DNA of 27,462 nucleotides from a virus. The translations under genes and the position numbers were made by a program. The stretch spans positions 1 to 27,462 of the IMG/VR virus record IMGVR_UViG_3300030333_001523; one strand, 5' to 3'. The stretch's first letter is position 1. Each line of letters opens with the position of its first letter. The notes below the pieces were generated by a model. That model made no database searches. It saw only the letters and a program-made list of their open reading frames with translations, and was not told the origin of the DNA. Positions 1-9,083 of the stretch are shown one piece after another.

Positions 1-1037
1 GCATCTACATCTTCAAAGATAATTTCTTTACATCTGCTACGAGACAAATTCATCTCAGCAATTCGTAATCTTGTTGCTACGATTGCAGGGTTCACATCTC
101 CATTAGCAGGGATTCCTGAAACTAGTATTGCAGGGCATAAAGCGTTCCCTGTTTTAGCAGGGTTTGTAGCATCACAAGTGCTTGGTATTGCAGAAGTATT
201 GCCTGCATCTGAACCTGCACTACCTTTATAAATAGCACCTACAGATACGTTTTCAATCTTGATTTCTCGTACAGGTACAGTTCCTAAAGTAATAGCTAAA
301 GTATTCTGTTCTGTCTTTAATACTTTCTCTATTTCCTCTGTAACATTCTTAGCTGTTACAGGAAGTGGTACATCTCTTGGTGCAGAATAAACTCCTGCGT
401 CTCCTCTGAAAAAACTTTTATCAGCAAACACAGTTTGGTCAACTGCTACTGTAGTAGTAGCCACACCACCAACAGCAAGAAAACTGATAGCCATGTTGGG
501 GGAGAATCCCATTTTAGTAAGTAATGAATAAGGCGATTTAAGTACATTGAATGTTGTCTTCCATTTACCTGATTCGGCATTTAATGTTTCGATTTTGTTG
601 ATAAGCCAATCTCTAGCGACAACCATTGCTCTGTATGTTTGAATAATTTTTCGTGGTAGAGAGAAGTAAACTCTTCTAGCTTCAGGTTGTAGTAGCCCTA
701 TAGTAAGCATAGCTACAGAACCAACTAGCGTGTACAACATATTGCTGTACAAAATTGTAGATAAAGTTTCTAACTGTAGTAAAGAAGTTTCTGCTCCACA
801 AGCCGTCACACCTAAGTATGAATAACAATTGTTTACGTAAGGTAATGCATAGGTAAATGGGTTAAGATACGCACTTACTAATCCAACAGCACCCAATAAT
901 AAAAGAGAAATAGTAAATATGTAACTTGCTATCTTGCTAATTATTTTTAAAAACTTTGGGGCTTTAAAATTTTCAGGAGGAAACGTAACGTCTTTACCAA
1001 GTAGTTTAAACAAAACTCTATCTAATCTAGACTTCAT
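1..1037 (-). CDS. Putative membrane-associated phage protein, C-terminus cut by the window edge
   Basis: An open frame starts at the ATG at 1037 and reads at least 345 codons to the window edge without a stop. I do not recognise the family. What can be seen: a basic N-terminus, hydrophobic segments at about residues 35-58 and 98-116 that look membrane-spanning, and a weaker hydrophobic Gly/Ala/Val stretch at about 179-198. After that comes a soluble, beta-prone region with cysteines near residues 289, 301 and 336. Its start overlaps the stop of the preceding 63-codon gene as ATGA, so the two are probably translationally coupled. It follows fibre-type genes at the end of the virion block, so it could be a virion membrane-contact or DNA-ejection protein or a lysis-related protein; none of these is shown by sequence. 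The frame is secure, the function is not. Confidence 0.75.
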   Translation of the reverse strand, partial: MKSRLDRVLFKLLGKDVTFPPENFKAPKFLKIISKIASYIFTISLLLLGAVGLVSAYLNPFTYALPYVNNCYSYLGVTACGAETSLLQLETLSTILYSNMLYTLVGSVAMLTIGLLQPEARRVYFSLPRKIIQTYRAMVVARDWLINKIETLNAESGKWKTTFNVLKSPYSLLTKMGFSPNMAISFLAVGGVATTTVAVDQTVFADKSFFRGDAGVYSAPRDVPLPVTAKNVTEEIEKVLKTEQNTLAITLGTVPVREIKIENVSVGAIYKGSAGSDAGNTSAIPSTCDATNPAKTGNALCPAILVSGIPANGDVNPAIVATRLRIAEMNLSRSRCKEIIFEDVD

Positions 1038-1225
1038 TTTTTGTCTGCCTTTTCTATGGCTTTAACAACTTTCCAATATTTGCTTAAGCCCGTAGACTTA
1101 TCTGTTTTAGAAATCTTACCATCTTTAACTGTTGCTTTTAAAGCATTAGCTAATTCTAGTAACTCAGGTAAACAATCTGAATACTCTTCTATATAATCAT
1201 ACTTACATTTTAATAAGCAAACCAT
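1034..1225 (-). CDS. Small hypothetical protein (63 aa)
   Basis: This short protein of unknown function has an acidic middle (YIEEYSDCLPELLELA) and a Lys-rich C-terminus, consistent with a compact helical protein. The start is well supported: a strong Shine-Dalgarno sequence GGAGG lies 6 bases upstream of the ATG at 1225. The stop overlaps the start of the downstream membrane protein gene (ATGA), which suggests coupled translation. Similar small helical proteins before membrane genes in phages can be lysis or chaperone accessory proteins, but there is no motif here to support a specific role. Confidence 0.7.
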   Translation of the reverse strand: MVCLLKCKYDYIEEYSDCLPELLELANALKATVKDGKISKTDKSTGLSKYWKVVKAIEKADKK

Positions 1226-1251
1226 TACGACCTCCTATGGTTTTAATTTAA

Positions 1252-1566
1252 TTACGAAATACCCCTTGCTGAACACCAGTCATCTACCATTGTGTCTATT
1301 TCTGCATCTGTGTAGTCTCTCCATACATGAGTGCCTGACCCCGGAGCAAGTGGACAATTCTCCTCATAAGCCATAGCAGGGTCGTTGTCTCTAACATCTT
1401 TTACATATGTTTTAAGTTGTGCCACTGTCAATTCAGTTCCAACTCCTGACCCCACTCCAATCCAAGTATCATCAACTAAATGATGAAAATAGCCATGGTC
1501 AGATAAACCTGATGGTCTTCTATTTCCATGTTCTCCATTTACAAAACTGTATTTAATTATTGCCAT
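1252..1566 (-). CDS. Hypothetical virion-region protein (104 aa)
   Basis: Unrecognised acidic protein of 104 residues with many aromatic and His residues in the first half (GLSDHGYFHH, DTWIGVG) and a second half (LTVAQLKTYVKDV) that looks helical. No signal peptide or membrane segment is visible. The start at 1566 overlaps the stop of the upstream gene as TAATG, so it is in the same transcriptional unit as the fibre genes. Position after the fibres and the helical 263-aa protein suggests a small virion or assembly protein, but that rests only on context. Confidence 0.65.
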   Translation of the reverse strand: MAIIKYSFVNGEHGNRRPSGLSDHGYFHHLVDDTWIGVGSGVGTELTVAQLKTYVKDVRDNDPAMAYEENCPLAPGSGTHVWRDYTDAEIDTMVDDWCSARGIS

Positions 1567-2357
1567 TACTTATTAACTCCATTTTTAAACAACCATTCAC
1601 TTCTGACTAATTCAGTAATACCAATATGGTTCATTGTTTTTATGTACTCTTCCCCAAATGTTTCTACACATTTATCTAAAAACTCATACAAATGGTCTAT
1701 AGATGGGTATGCTTTTTCTGCAATTAAACCTTCGCATTGGTCTATGTATTGCTTAATGTAATTGCGAGCAGTTTGTAGGTGTATGCCGTACTGTTCCAAA
1801 TACTCAGCATTACCCTGAGTAATACTCCCTGTAAGCACCATGTCTCTGTGGGATTGCCTAAACGCTTGCCTAATATGATGTCTTATCTCATCTAACTCTG
1901 CATCTTCCTCATCCCATAACACAGGAATATTATTGTTCTTTCGTATTTCTTCGTATGCTTCTTGAAAGATAGCAATCTCTTTTAATGCACCTTCTATATA
2001 AATCTTTGATGCTTCCATACCTGCTTTTGCTTCAGCAATTTTTATACGAGATAGTTCTGTATCTTCTTCTTCCCATTCTTTAATTTGTACTTTTAATTTT
2101 TGGTGCTTAAAATAAGCATCTCTCAATGCTTCTTTTTTGCGTTCTATCTGTGCAAGGCACTGCCTTAATCTTCTGTAAGGACTATCTGTAAGCATAGTAA
2201 GAGTCATTAACTGATTAGTAGTCTGTGTATTCTTTCTACCTAAAGAATTATTGGCTCGTTCCATCTCAACCATGCGTTCAGAAATCTTCTGAATTTTGTC
2301 AGAAGTAATAGTTGCCATCCCTCTAATAGAATTTTGTATTTGGGCTAGTTCGTTCAT
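1566..2357 (-). CDS. Alpha-helical, coiled-coil-like virion-region protein (263 aa)
   Basis: The sequence is almost entirely helix-forming and charged. Residues about 15-50 and 70-150 contain heptad-like stretches (KIQKISERMVEMERANN, QLKVQ/KEWEEE-type segments), and the C-terminal third is also helical. The segment TNQLMTLTMLTDSPYRR, about residues 47-63, is distinctive and I associate it with a family recurring in marine phage genomes; that is memory, not a search. No enzyme motif is visible. The ATG at 2357 overlaps the stop of the propeller-repeat fibre gene (ATGA), and its own stop overlaps the next start (TAATG). A structural or assembly-chaperone role for the neighbouring fibre proteins fits context; a distal tail component is the alternative. 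Confidence 0.7.
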   Translation of the reverse strand: MNELAQIQNSIRGMATITSDKIQKISERMVEMERANNSLGRKNTQTTNQLMTLTMLTDSPYRRLRQCLAQIERKKEALRDAYFKHQKLKVQIKEWEEEDTELSRIKIAEAKAGMEASKIYIEGALKEIAIFQEAYEEIRKNNNIPVLWDEEDAELDEIRHHIRQAFRQSHRDMVLTGSITQGNAEYLEQYGIHLQTARNYIKQYIDQCEGLIAEKAYPSIDHLYEFLDKCVETFGEEYIKTMNHIGITELVRSEWLFKNGVNK

Positions 2358-3382
2358 GTTCCTGAAAGCCCTCCACCATCTGCTGAAATTGTAACTAAGT
2401 CTCCTACATCAGCAGCATCATCTTCAGATGCTATTGTAATCTTATCTATAACGTTAGAGCCGTTTGTTGATGACCCACCTTCATTGTCTCCACCTGCAAA
2501 TTCACCTCTAGTTCCATCACTCCAACCACTCATGCTCGTTCTAGCAACAGTAGCATCTCCAAAACTTGAAGCGTTTCCTTCTGACGCAACTGTCATAAAT
2601 TCCATCACAGCAGAAGAACTATTTCCTCTGAAATAAACTGCTCTAGCAACAGACGAAATCATATAACCTTCTTGGTCTGTTGCTCCTAAAGTTCCAGTAC
2701 TTGAGGAATCTGCTGAAGTAGAAAAAGTATGGTATTCAATAACATCTTCATTACCTGCACCACCATCATAACCACCTGCAATTAAAAATTTACTGTTTCC
2801 ATTACTTGCAGCTATCCCACTTTTAGCTTTGTCTAAGTCCCCTGCATCTGTTCCAGTAGATGCTGATGCAATAGTAAAATATTCTTTAGAATCAATTCTT
2901 CCTGATGCTGCTCTTCCACCACAACAAAACAATAATGTGCCATTACTAGCACCTCCTGCACCACCCATACGAGCACCAACTCCAAGGTCTGCAAAATCAG
3001 CTTCACTACCAGTTGTAGCAACAGTGATTTTGTCAGTATCTGTTACGTTATTAGATGATGATGTTTTACCACCAGCAAATATTCCTAAAGTTATATTTGA
3101 ACCTGAACCTTTTAATCCAAATCTAGCACTTTGCAAATCACCAAAGTCAGATGTGTTTCCATCTGTAGTGACAGTTTTGTATTGAATTACATTAATTGGA
3201 GTTTCTGAACTAGTACCATCTTGCCCTCCACCTAGTACAGCCCTAGTTCCTGCAAATAGAGGGTCTACAACACCTACAAATTCAAGACTATTTAACTTCT
3301 CAATATTGTCATCAGTTCTAGTGTTAACTTTTTCAATATCTGTTATAGCAATAGTATTAACTTTTTCTATTTCATTAGCCAT
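2354..3382 (-). CDS. Tail fibre-type protein with propeller-like repeats (342 aa)
   Basis: After a short N-terminus with a repeated 'EKVNT/EKLN' motif (residues about 5-31), the rest is built of about six degenerate repeats of 45-50 residues. Each has an aromatic-hydrophobic strand followed by T/S-x-A-T/S-x-G, then a DFGDL-like turn, and an (F/L)AGG strand (IFAGG, CCGGR, IAGGY, FAGGD). This pattern is typical of Kelch-like or generic beta-propeller segments in phage fibre and receptor-binding proteins. The likely role is host recognition or a fibre accessory at the virion surface. The gene starts immediately after the larger fibre gene (TAATG overlap). The short N-terminal motif may attach it to the virion. 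No catalytic motif is visible. Confidence 0.75.
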   Translation of the reverse strand: MANEIEKVNTIAITDIEKVNTRTDDNIEKLNSLEFVGVVDPLFAGTRAVLGGGQDGTSSETPINVIQYKTVTTDGNTSDFGDLQSARFGLKGSGSNITLGIFAGGKTSSSNNVTDTDKITVATTGSEADFADLGVGARMGGAGGASNGTLLFCCGGRAASGRIDSKEYFTIASASTGTDAGDLDKAKSGIAASNGNSKFLIAGGYDGGAGNEDVIEYHTFSTSADSSSTGTLGATDQEGYMISSVARAVYFRGNSSSAVMEFMTVASEGNASSFGDATVARTSMSGWSDGTRGEFAGGDNEGGSSTNGSNVIDKITIASEDDAADVGDLVTISADGGGLSGT

Positions 3383-5184
3383 TAAGCATGCTCTATTACG
3401 TCTATGCTAGGCATTACAAACAGCACATCATCTGTTACTGCAATCCCAATTCTTTGTACATAGTCTCCATCATCTGAAGGGGCAGTTTTAGTAATAGCCC
3501 CCACCGATTCTCCTAAATAAACAGGGTCACCAGCATCAAATGCTTCTGCATCCATTCTCCAAATGCCATGTGTTAATACATAACAATCGTCACCATCACT
3601 TGCAGCATCATTTGTAGCTATACCAATAGCAGGGTCTGTTACATTCCCTGCGTCTGCTCTTGCTTGAGCAACTTTTCCACTACTATTTATATAAACAGCA
3701 TCTCCTTGAGAAACACTTCCTGCACTATCAAAACCTATAACTATTCCATAGCCTGAAGTATTGCTTGCAGGTTCAGAAGTAGCCATTCTTGAACCACCTA
3801 ATTTAATGTACTTAGCATCAGTTGTAGATATGTCTTGTGCAAATGTAACCCCACCACCATCTGCGATAGTAATAGCATTATCTCCATCAGTAAAATCAAT
3901 AGTTGCAGTTTGAACACTATCACCTGTAGTTATTGTTCCAGTAGTTGTAATAGTATCTATATATGCGTCTTTCCACCTCACACCTGTAGTACCTAAATCA
4001 ACATCACTGTCTGATTGAGGACCAAATATATTGTCTGCAACATATACTTGCTCTACGTTTGCAGCATAAAAATGTATTTCATCTTCAGTTTCAAAATCTA
4101 TTTTAGTTTGGTCATCTTCACCAATTTTAATGTCAGTAGCTAACAAAGAGGTAATACCTGTTTGAGCAGCATCAACTGTAATAGTTAAATCGTATGGGTC
4201 TCCATCAGTACCGTTGTCAGTATCAGTCCAGTTAGTAGTAACACCACTTCCAATTATCTTTACTTCTTTAGCGTTAGATATTGTTACTTCATCACCACTA
4301 TCATCTTCTAATATAAATGAAGTCATTCCACCCGTACCAGCACCAATGTCAGACAATACTTCAGAACCTGTTCTGTAATCTACGTTACCTGAACTATCTA
4401 ATACTAAAAATTTATCTGTATCTGTACCTGCTGCACTAACTGAACTTAATGTTAAGCTAGTACCACTTAGTGCATTTCCTGTAAGTAATACTGTTCCTGC
4501 AGCATCAGGGAATGTAATTGTCCTATCTGCTGTTGGGTCGGTAATAGCAAAAGTTGTTTCGTTACCGTCTGCTGTTGCGCCTTCAAAAGTTAAAGGACTT
4601 GCACCTTGTAAAGTTGCTCCAATAGTTAATGTGTCTGCAGCAGCATCACCTAAAACTAAATTACCATTTAATGTAGTAGTTCCAGTAACTGTTAATGCTC
4701 CACCTACTGTAGCGTTACCTGCTATAGCAAATGTAGAACTAGCTACAGTTGAGTTAGGTGTAATAGTTACATGAGCAACGTAAGTGCCTTGACTGTTAAT
4801 GTCATTACCCATAGTAAAGACACCACCAGCAGCATTTTTAAATTGCCACCTATCTCCTGCATCATCACCTTCATCAGCAAAGAAATATAAAGGAGCATCT
4901 CCTCCTTCATTGGCTCTTATGTTAATTGTTTCTGCATCTAATTCTGATAGATGCACTTTATCGTCAAATTTAATTCTTCTTTTAGAAGCACCACTAACAA
5001 TCTCTATGTCAAATTCGCCTGCTGTAGTGTGAGCAATACTCCACGCACCATTGGAATCAGTAGTTGTTGTAGCCCTAACATTAGCCACAGTGTTCTTATC
5101 ATATAAGTTTACAGTCGCACCCGATACGGCTGTGCCTGCATCATTATATAAAAACCCTGCAAAATTAATAGCTGGATTTGCCAT
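3382..5184 (-). CDS. Large tail fibre / appendage protein (600 aa)
   Basis: Residues about 5-85 resemble a carboxypeptidase-regulatory-like (prealbumin-like) beta sandwich: GFLYNDAGTAVSGATVNLYD, later DSNGAWSI and GEFDIEIV. Residues about 130-240 hold low-complexity phage-fibre repeats (VGGALTVTGTTTLNGNL, TADRTITFPDAAGTVLLTG), which usually form trimeric shafts. The last 130 residues contain GDAVYINSSGKVAQA and GDPVYLGESVGAI, two matching halves that resemble the capsid-cement/DUF2190-type beta domain often found at the end of such fibres. It probably forms the main adsorption fibre, with the adjacent propeller-repeat protein as a partner. It abuts the nuclease-like gene (stop at 5185). Confidence 0.8.
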   Translation of the reverse strand: MANPAINFAGFLYNDAGTAVSGATVNLYDKNTVANVRATTTTDSNGAWSIAHTTAGEFDIEIVSGASKRRIKFDDKVHLSELDAETINIRANEGGDAPLYFFADEGDDAGDRWQFKNAAGGVFTMGNDINSQGTYVAHVTITPNSTVASSTFAIAGNATVGGALTVTGTTTLNGNLVLGDAAADTLTIGATLQGASPLTFEGATADGNETTFAITDPTADRTITFPDAAGTVLLTGNALSGTSLTLSSVSAAGTDTDKFLVLDSSGNVDYRTGSEVLSDIGAGTGGMTSFILEDDSGDEVTISNAKEVKIIGSGVTTNWTDTDNGTDGDPYDLTITVDAAQTGITSLLATDIKIGEDDQTKIDFETEDEIHFYAANVEQVYVADNIFGPQSDSDVDLGTTGVRWKDAYIDTITTTGTITTGDSVQTATIDFTDGDNAITIADGGGVTFAQDISTTDAKYIKLGGSRMATSEPASNTSGYGIVIGFDSAGSVSQGDAVYINSSGKVAQARADAGNVTDPAIGIATNDAASDGDDCYVLTHGIWRMDAEAFDAGDPVYLGESVGAITKTAPSDDGDYVQRIGIAVTDDVLFVMPSIDVIEHA

Positions 5185-5580
5185 TTAACTTCTCCCTAAA
5201 CGAGAACTGTCTCTAAACTGTAAGGCTTCTCTAGTTGTACCTAGAGGGTCTTGTGCTAGATAATCCTCATCTACAAATATTAATGTTATCCCTTGACCTG
5301 CTAACGACTCCCTTGCAAATATATCTCGTGCTCTAGTATCAGCACCTAGTTCGTAGTGATAGTATACACCTTGAACATTAACTGCCAAATTAGGTGGGTT
5401 GTTAAATAAAAAGTCAATAACTAATCCACCCTTGTCTAGTCTACCACCCATTAAAGGAGATTGGTAGGTAAAGTCTTCATTAGGTTCGTAACCTAACTCT
5501 ACTAAAGATGCATAGAATTGCCATTCAGGTAGTGAACCTGTCCATCCTTCAGGAACTACAGTAAGTGATGCTCTTAACAT
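5185..5580 (-). CDS. Vsr/EDxHD-like nuclease-fold protein (131 aa)
   Basis: Counted from the chosen start, the sequence shows an early PEWQFYASLVELGY helix with E19. Next comes a GRLDKGGLVIDF strand with D56, then NLAVNVQGVYYH with Q70 and H75. An Arg/Asp helix with D81 and D86 follows, and then GITLIFVDEDYL. This order (helix with Glu, strand with Asp, strand with a Tyr-His tail, helix, strand) matches the very-short-patch-repair/EDxHD branch of PD-(D/E)xK nucleases. Expected activity is DNA cleavage or nicking; no search was run. The ATG at 5580 is chosen because it makes a TAATG junction with the upstream stop; an in-frame ATG at 5604 would add 8 residues and overlap that gene more. It is odd to find it between tail-protein genes: it may be a virion-carried nuclease, a remnant of a homing element, or a catalytically dead structural fold. 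Confidence 0.6.
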   Translation of the reverse strand: MLRASLTVVPEGWTGSLPEWQFYASLVELGYEPNEDFTYQSPLMGGRLDKGGLVIDFLFNNPPNLAVNVQGVYYHYELGADTRARDIFARESLAGQGITLIFVDEDYLAQDPLGTTREALQFRDSSRLGRS

Positions 5581-5873
5581 TATCCATCCAATACTACTAC
5601 CCAACTAACTTTGTCATTGTTAGTTGCTGCATCTACATATAAGCTACTAAATGGAACGGTTCCCCCAAGTTCTGCAAAACTAATTTCAATAGTATTAGTT
5701 GCAGCTAACTCGTAACCGTTACTAGCACTAACATCACTAGTACCAAAGTAAACTAATCCTGAATTACCAGCAAGAGCCTTTACTCTAATCCACCTAACTT
5801 TGTTAACTGTATTAGATATTTGTACTCTTGTACCTGCTGAAGATACATTTGTAGTTCCACCATCAAGTATCAT
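5580..5873 (-). CDS. Small beta-rich virion protein (97 aa)
   Basis: Short protein with alternating hydrophobic strands and no charged helices: TRVQISNTVNKVRWIRVKA, a GLVYFGTSDVSASNGYEL turn, then NTIEISF and LYVDAATNNDKVSWVVV. This is the pattern of small beta-sandwich virion proteins common in tail or head-surface positions of marine phages (my recognition, no search). It starts within the last codons of the propeller/nozzle-like gene (ATGA overlap) and ends on the start of the nuclease-like gene (TAATG). The role is probably structural. No cysteines or membrane segment. Confidence 0.7.
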   Translation of the reverse strand: MILDGGTTNVSSAGTRVQISNTVNKVRWIRVKALAGNSGLVYFGTSDVSASNGYELAATNTIEISFAELGGTVPFSSLYVDAATNNDKVSWVVVLDG

Positions 5874-7801
5874 GGTTCCACCAATGTTATTCGTGACGAG
5901 CCACGTTCATCATACCCTGTGTACTCTATTCCTGTAGCTGAAGTTACATCTACGTAATAGTTTCTAGTTCCTCCTCCATCATCTCTAAAAGTAAACTCTT
6001 GTAACAAGTTACTTTCTATAGAACTTATTAAAGCACTTCTTAATTGTTTAGGGTTTTTACCTTTATAAGTATTATTTAAATCTACTTCTACAGTGTGACC
6101 GTATTTAGCTTCTAGTTTCTTCCTAAATTCTAATGTAGTAGATACTACGTCAGGAGACTTAGAAGTATCAGACCCTCTAGATAAAGTTAACTTAAACTTT
6201 ATTGACCTAAAAGAAACCCCAACTCCACTACCAAAAGTATATGTAGTAGTACCACTACTGCTAATAGTTCCTAAACTAGTATAAGAAGTAGAGTAATCAA
6301 TAGCATATTCAACAGCTACTGTTTCATCACTAGATGCATCTTCTACTTCTACTTTTAATTTTAAAGCTAACTTATCTACTTCTACTTGCTGTGCATCAAA
6401 CCAAGGAGTTTCATGGAAACCAGTAGATTCATAAGCATAATCTGTACCATCTACAGCTACTAACTGAGATGGGTTAGTTACATCAAAAGGAATTAATTGA
6501 TGGTATACCTGACCATCTAGCCCCCACCATAATCTGTAATCACCTTTACCTGCATTAGATACAAGCATTTTATCTACAGGCTTTCCTGCTTTAGAAGAAG
6601 GAGCAATCCATTTGGTTTCCCAACCTGTATCATTCCATGCAACTATAGAAGATTGACCACTACTGTCAGCTATAACTTGAGCACTGTGCCCACTTATACC
6701 TGCAGATGCACCATACTGAAACGGTATATCTGTAGCTGCTTGAGCACCGGGTGCAGTAGTAGCATCTACTGCTGCTATTAATTCTGTATGTGTTCCTACT
6801 AATTTCTTAATAGTTCCTCTGTATGTAGCAGGTAAACCATCATCTCTATCAGGACCCATAACCGTAACAACGGCATTGTTAGTTCCATTAATGTATTTAT
6901 ATATACCTAAACCTGATGGGTTGTATATTGAATCTCTCCATCTAACAGAACCTGTTCCATTAAATTGATGAAACGGTAATTGAAATTGAGTTTCAACCCA
7001 TCTAGTATTGCTAATATCATGTGCAAACAAACCTACTTTAGTTGCTGCATAAAGTATCTGTTCACCTGCAGCATCTCTAGCTACAAACAAATCAGTTACG
7101 TATTCTTCTTGAACTGGCAACAACGCATCATTAACAGGTGTTCCACCTATAGTTAGCGTGTACCAAAGTTGCCCTGACTTATCTATTCCCCACAACCTGT
7201 CATCCCAAAACGATAAAAACCTAGCGTCTGTAGTTTTATCTACAACTGTTGTAGCAGAAGAAAAATAACTATATCCCCCTTCATGAGCAACAACTATATA
7301 ATCAGTACCTGACATACTTACTGTAATAGAATCAGTAGGAGTAGCAGGAAAACTATAAGCAGAACCTCCATTAGTTACTTGTGTCCAATGGTCTCCACCT
7401 TCAGAGTAGTAATAAGGAGTATTCCCATATCCAGCATATAACTCAGTTCCTAAATCTTGTATAAAAGTAATAGCACCTGTTATTGCTGTACCATCAGATA
7501 ACTCTGCAGTAGTTGCAGCAGACAATGCAGGAAGTACAAGGTGATGTCTGTGACGTAAGTTACAAGTAGAATGCCATGCTCTGTCTGCGTCAGCAGGACC
7601 TTGCATCCTTTCTACACCAATACCACCACGCCAATCAGACCAAGCAATAATAGATGAACGTAAGTTACTGTCTCTAGTTGTGTCACCAATAGTAACTTTA
7701 GACGGGTATATAGATGCCAATACACTTTGTACTGGTCTATTTAATGGGTAGTAAGTACCACCTAAATATATCTCGTTATCATCTACTACTTTATTTGCCA
7801 T
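5870..7801 (-). CDS. Large beta-rich tail protein, nozzle/propeller-like (643 aa)
   Basis: The N-terminus (residues about 8-60) carries a conserved-looking block: LGGTYYPLNRPVQSVLASIYPSK is followed by SNLRSSIIAWSDWRGGIGVERM. Residues about 100-440 then hold repeated short beta blades with Trp/Tyr-rich turns (YYSEGGDHWTQVT, FLSFWDDRLWGIDKSGQLWYTL, WVETQFQLPFHQFNGTGSVRWRDSIY), consistent with a beta-propeller. The C-terminal third (about 450-640) is more sandwich-like. In short-tailed phages the gene after the adaptor encodes a propeller-containing nozzle (T7 gp12 position), so that assignment fits size and place. A hub or fibre-network protein is the alternative. It overlaps the adaptor-like gene by TAATG. 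There is no tape-measure-like coiled coil. Confidence 0.65.
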   Translation of the reverse strand: MANKVVDDNEIYLGGTYYPLNRPVQSVLASIYPSKVTIGDTTRDSNLRSSIIAWSDWRGGIGVERMQGPADADRAWHSTCNLRHRHHLVLPALSAATTAELSDGTAITGAITFIQDLGTELYAGYGNTPYYYSEGGDHWTQVTNGGSAYSFPATPTDSITVSMSGTDYIVVAHEGGYSYFSSATTVVDKTTDARFLSFWDDRLWGIDKSGQLWYTLTIGGTPVNDALLPVQEEYVTDLFVARDAAGEQILYAATKVGLFAHDISNTRWVETQFQLPFHQFNGTGSVRWRDSIYNPSGLGIYKYINGTNNAVVTVMGPDRDDGLPATYRGTIKKLVGTHTELIAAVDATTAPGAQAATDIPFQYGASAGISGHSAQVIADSSGQSSIVAWNDTGWETKWIAPSSKAGKPVDKMLVSNAGKGDYRLWWGLDGQVYHQLIPFDVTNPSQLVAVDGTDYAYESTGFHETPWFDAQQVEVDKLALKLKVEVEDASSDETVAVEYAIDYSTSYTSLGTISSSGTTTYTFGSGVGVSFRSIKFKLTLSRGSDTSKSPDVVSTTLEFRKKLEAKYGHTVEVDLNNTYKGKNPKQLRSALISSIESNLLQEFTFRDDGGGTRNYYVDVTSATGIEYTGYDERGSSRITLVEP

Positions 7802-9069
7802 TATTCAACTACTCTTCCTGTAATTAAAATAGGAAAAGCACGTTTAGCTTGTTCTGCTAAACCAAACCAAAAAGCTGCTTGTTGTCTTTTAGCATCAGGG
7901 TCTACGTTAGGACCCCCTGACGCTGCAGCAAACGCTAAAGCTGTGGCTCTAGCTATTATATAAGCGTCATCTATTTCACTAGTTCCTGCATCTGTAGATA
8001 ACAATGCAGGCTTATCCCCACCAGTAATCTTAAGAAGTGCATACCCTGCTTCAGTTCTACCTGAGTCAGTAAGCACTAAGTCTCTAGCACTTCTATCTAT
8101 TTTCCATAAATGTTTAGGAAAAATTTCATATACAGCAGTATCGTTTTCTACTACTTTAATATCGTCTATTCTAATTTGACACGCACCAAAATCAGAAGTA
8201 ATTCCATACTTTAATCCTATAGATATAATTGCTGTATCTAGTTCAGGATTGGCTAAAGCTATTCGTACATAAGTCCATGTGTCTGCAGATAATGCAGGAA
8301 CAGATAATGTTTCTAATGGACTAGCACAACTAGCAGAATCATCTAAAAGTATTGCTAAGTTTCCTGCAGTAACATCTACATTAGACTTAATCCAACATTC
8401 TAAGTAATCATATTTAGATATATCTTTACTACTTATAGAATCTGTTGCTATATCATTTTGAGAAGCACCTGCAGCAATAACAAACTTATTACAACCTGTA
8501 CCTCGTTTTTTATCTTCAGTATCTACAGTAACTGTAATATCTGAATCTACCGTTTCGTCAAAAGCACTGTTACAAGAATGGAGTATAGTGCTACTAATAG
8601 AACTACGGTAATAAATGTGATTGATAATTGAAATGTTAGAAGGAATGTCATATCTAAGACTCCTGCCATCTGCATAAATACCAAGACTTTCTACTGGGTC
8701 GTACACTTGCCCTGTAGAGTCTACTATTGCCTGATTAATAAAATCATGAATAACATCAGGGTTATACGGCTCATCCCATATTTCATATTCATCAGAACTA
8801 GCTACAGTAAAGCTAGCATTTTGTTGAAATTGAATAGTGTTATTACTAGCTGTATAGTCATTAACATATTGAGTAGTTTGAGTAGTCCCATCACTAGCAT
8901 CAGTAACAAGAATTAACTTACCGTTGTAAGTATCATCTCCACCTCTAAACGTATTAACGTCTATAAGGGTATTGTTAGTTCCACCTGTAGCATTACCAAC
9001 TTTTAAAGCCCCTAGGTTGTACCCTATGGATTGCCTAAGTTGTTTTCGAGTTCTCCCTTGTACAGGCAT
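7801..9069 (-). CDS. Adaptor-like virion protein with inserted lectin-like domain (422 aa)
   Basis: The N-terminus (VQGRTRKQLRQSIGYNLGAL) is a basic amphipathic helix of the sort seen at the start of head-tail adaptor or connector proteins in marine podoviruses. Residues about 20-110 form a small beta domain ending in YEIWDEPYNPD. Residues about 165-310 look like an inserted carbohydrate-binding or jelly-roll sandwich (SKYDYLECWIKSNVDV, SADTWTYVRIALANPELDT, CQIRIDDIKVVE). The C-terminal part returns to helices (AYIIARATALAFAAASGG, KRQQAAFWFGLAEQAKRAF) typical of adaptors. GAGG lies about 7 bases before the ATG at 9069. The combined adaptor-plus-lectin reading is inferred; a single-domain tail protein is the alternative. 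Confidence 0.6.
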   Translation of the reverse strand: MPVQGRTRKQLRQSIGYNLGALKVGNATGGTNNTLIDVNTFRGGDDTYNGKLILVTDASDGTTQTTQYVNDYTASNNTIQFQQNASFTVASSDEYEIWDEPYNPDVIHDFINQAIVDSTGQVYDPVESLGIYADGRSLRYDIPSNISIINHIYYRSSISSTILHSCNSAFDETVDSDITVTVDTEDKKRGTGCNKFVIAAGASQNDIATDSISSKDISKYDYLECWIKSNVDVTAGNLAILLDDSASCASPLETLSVPALSADTWTYVRIALANPELDTAIISIGLKYGITSDFGACQIRIDDIKVVENDTAVYEIFPKHLWKIDRSARDLVLTDSGRTEAGYALLKITGGDKPALLSTDAGTSEIDDAYIIARATALAFAAASGGPNVDPDAKRQQAAFWFGLAEQAKRAFPILITGRVVE

Positions 9070-9083
9070 AGTTAAACCTCATT

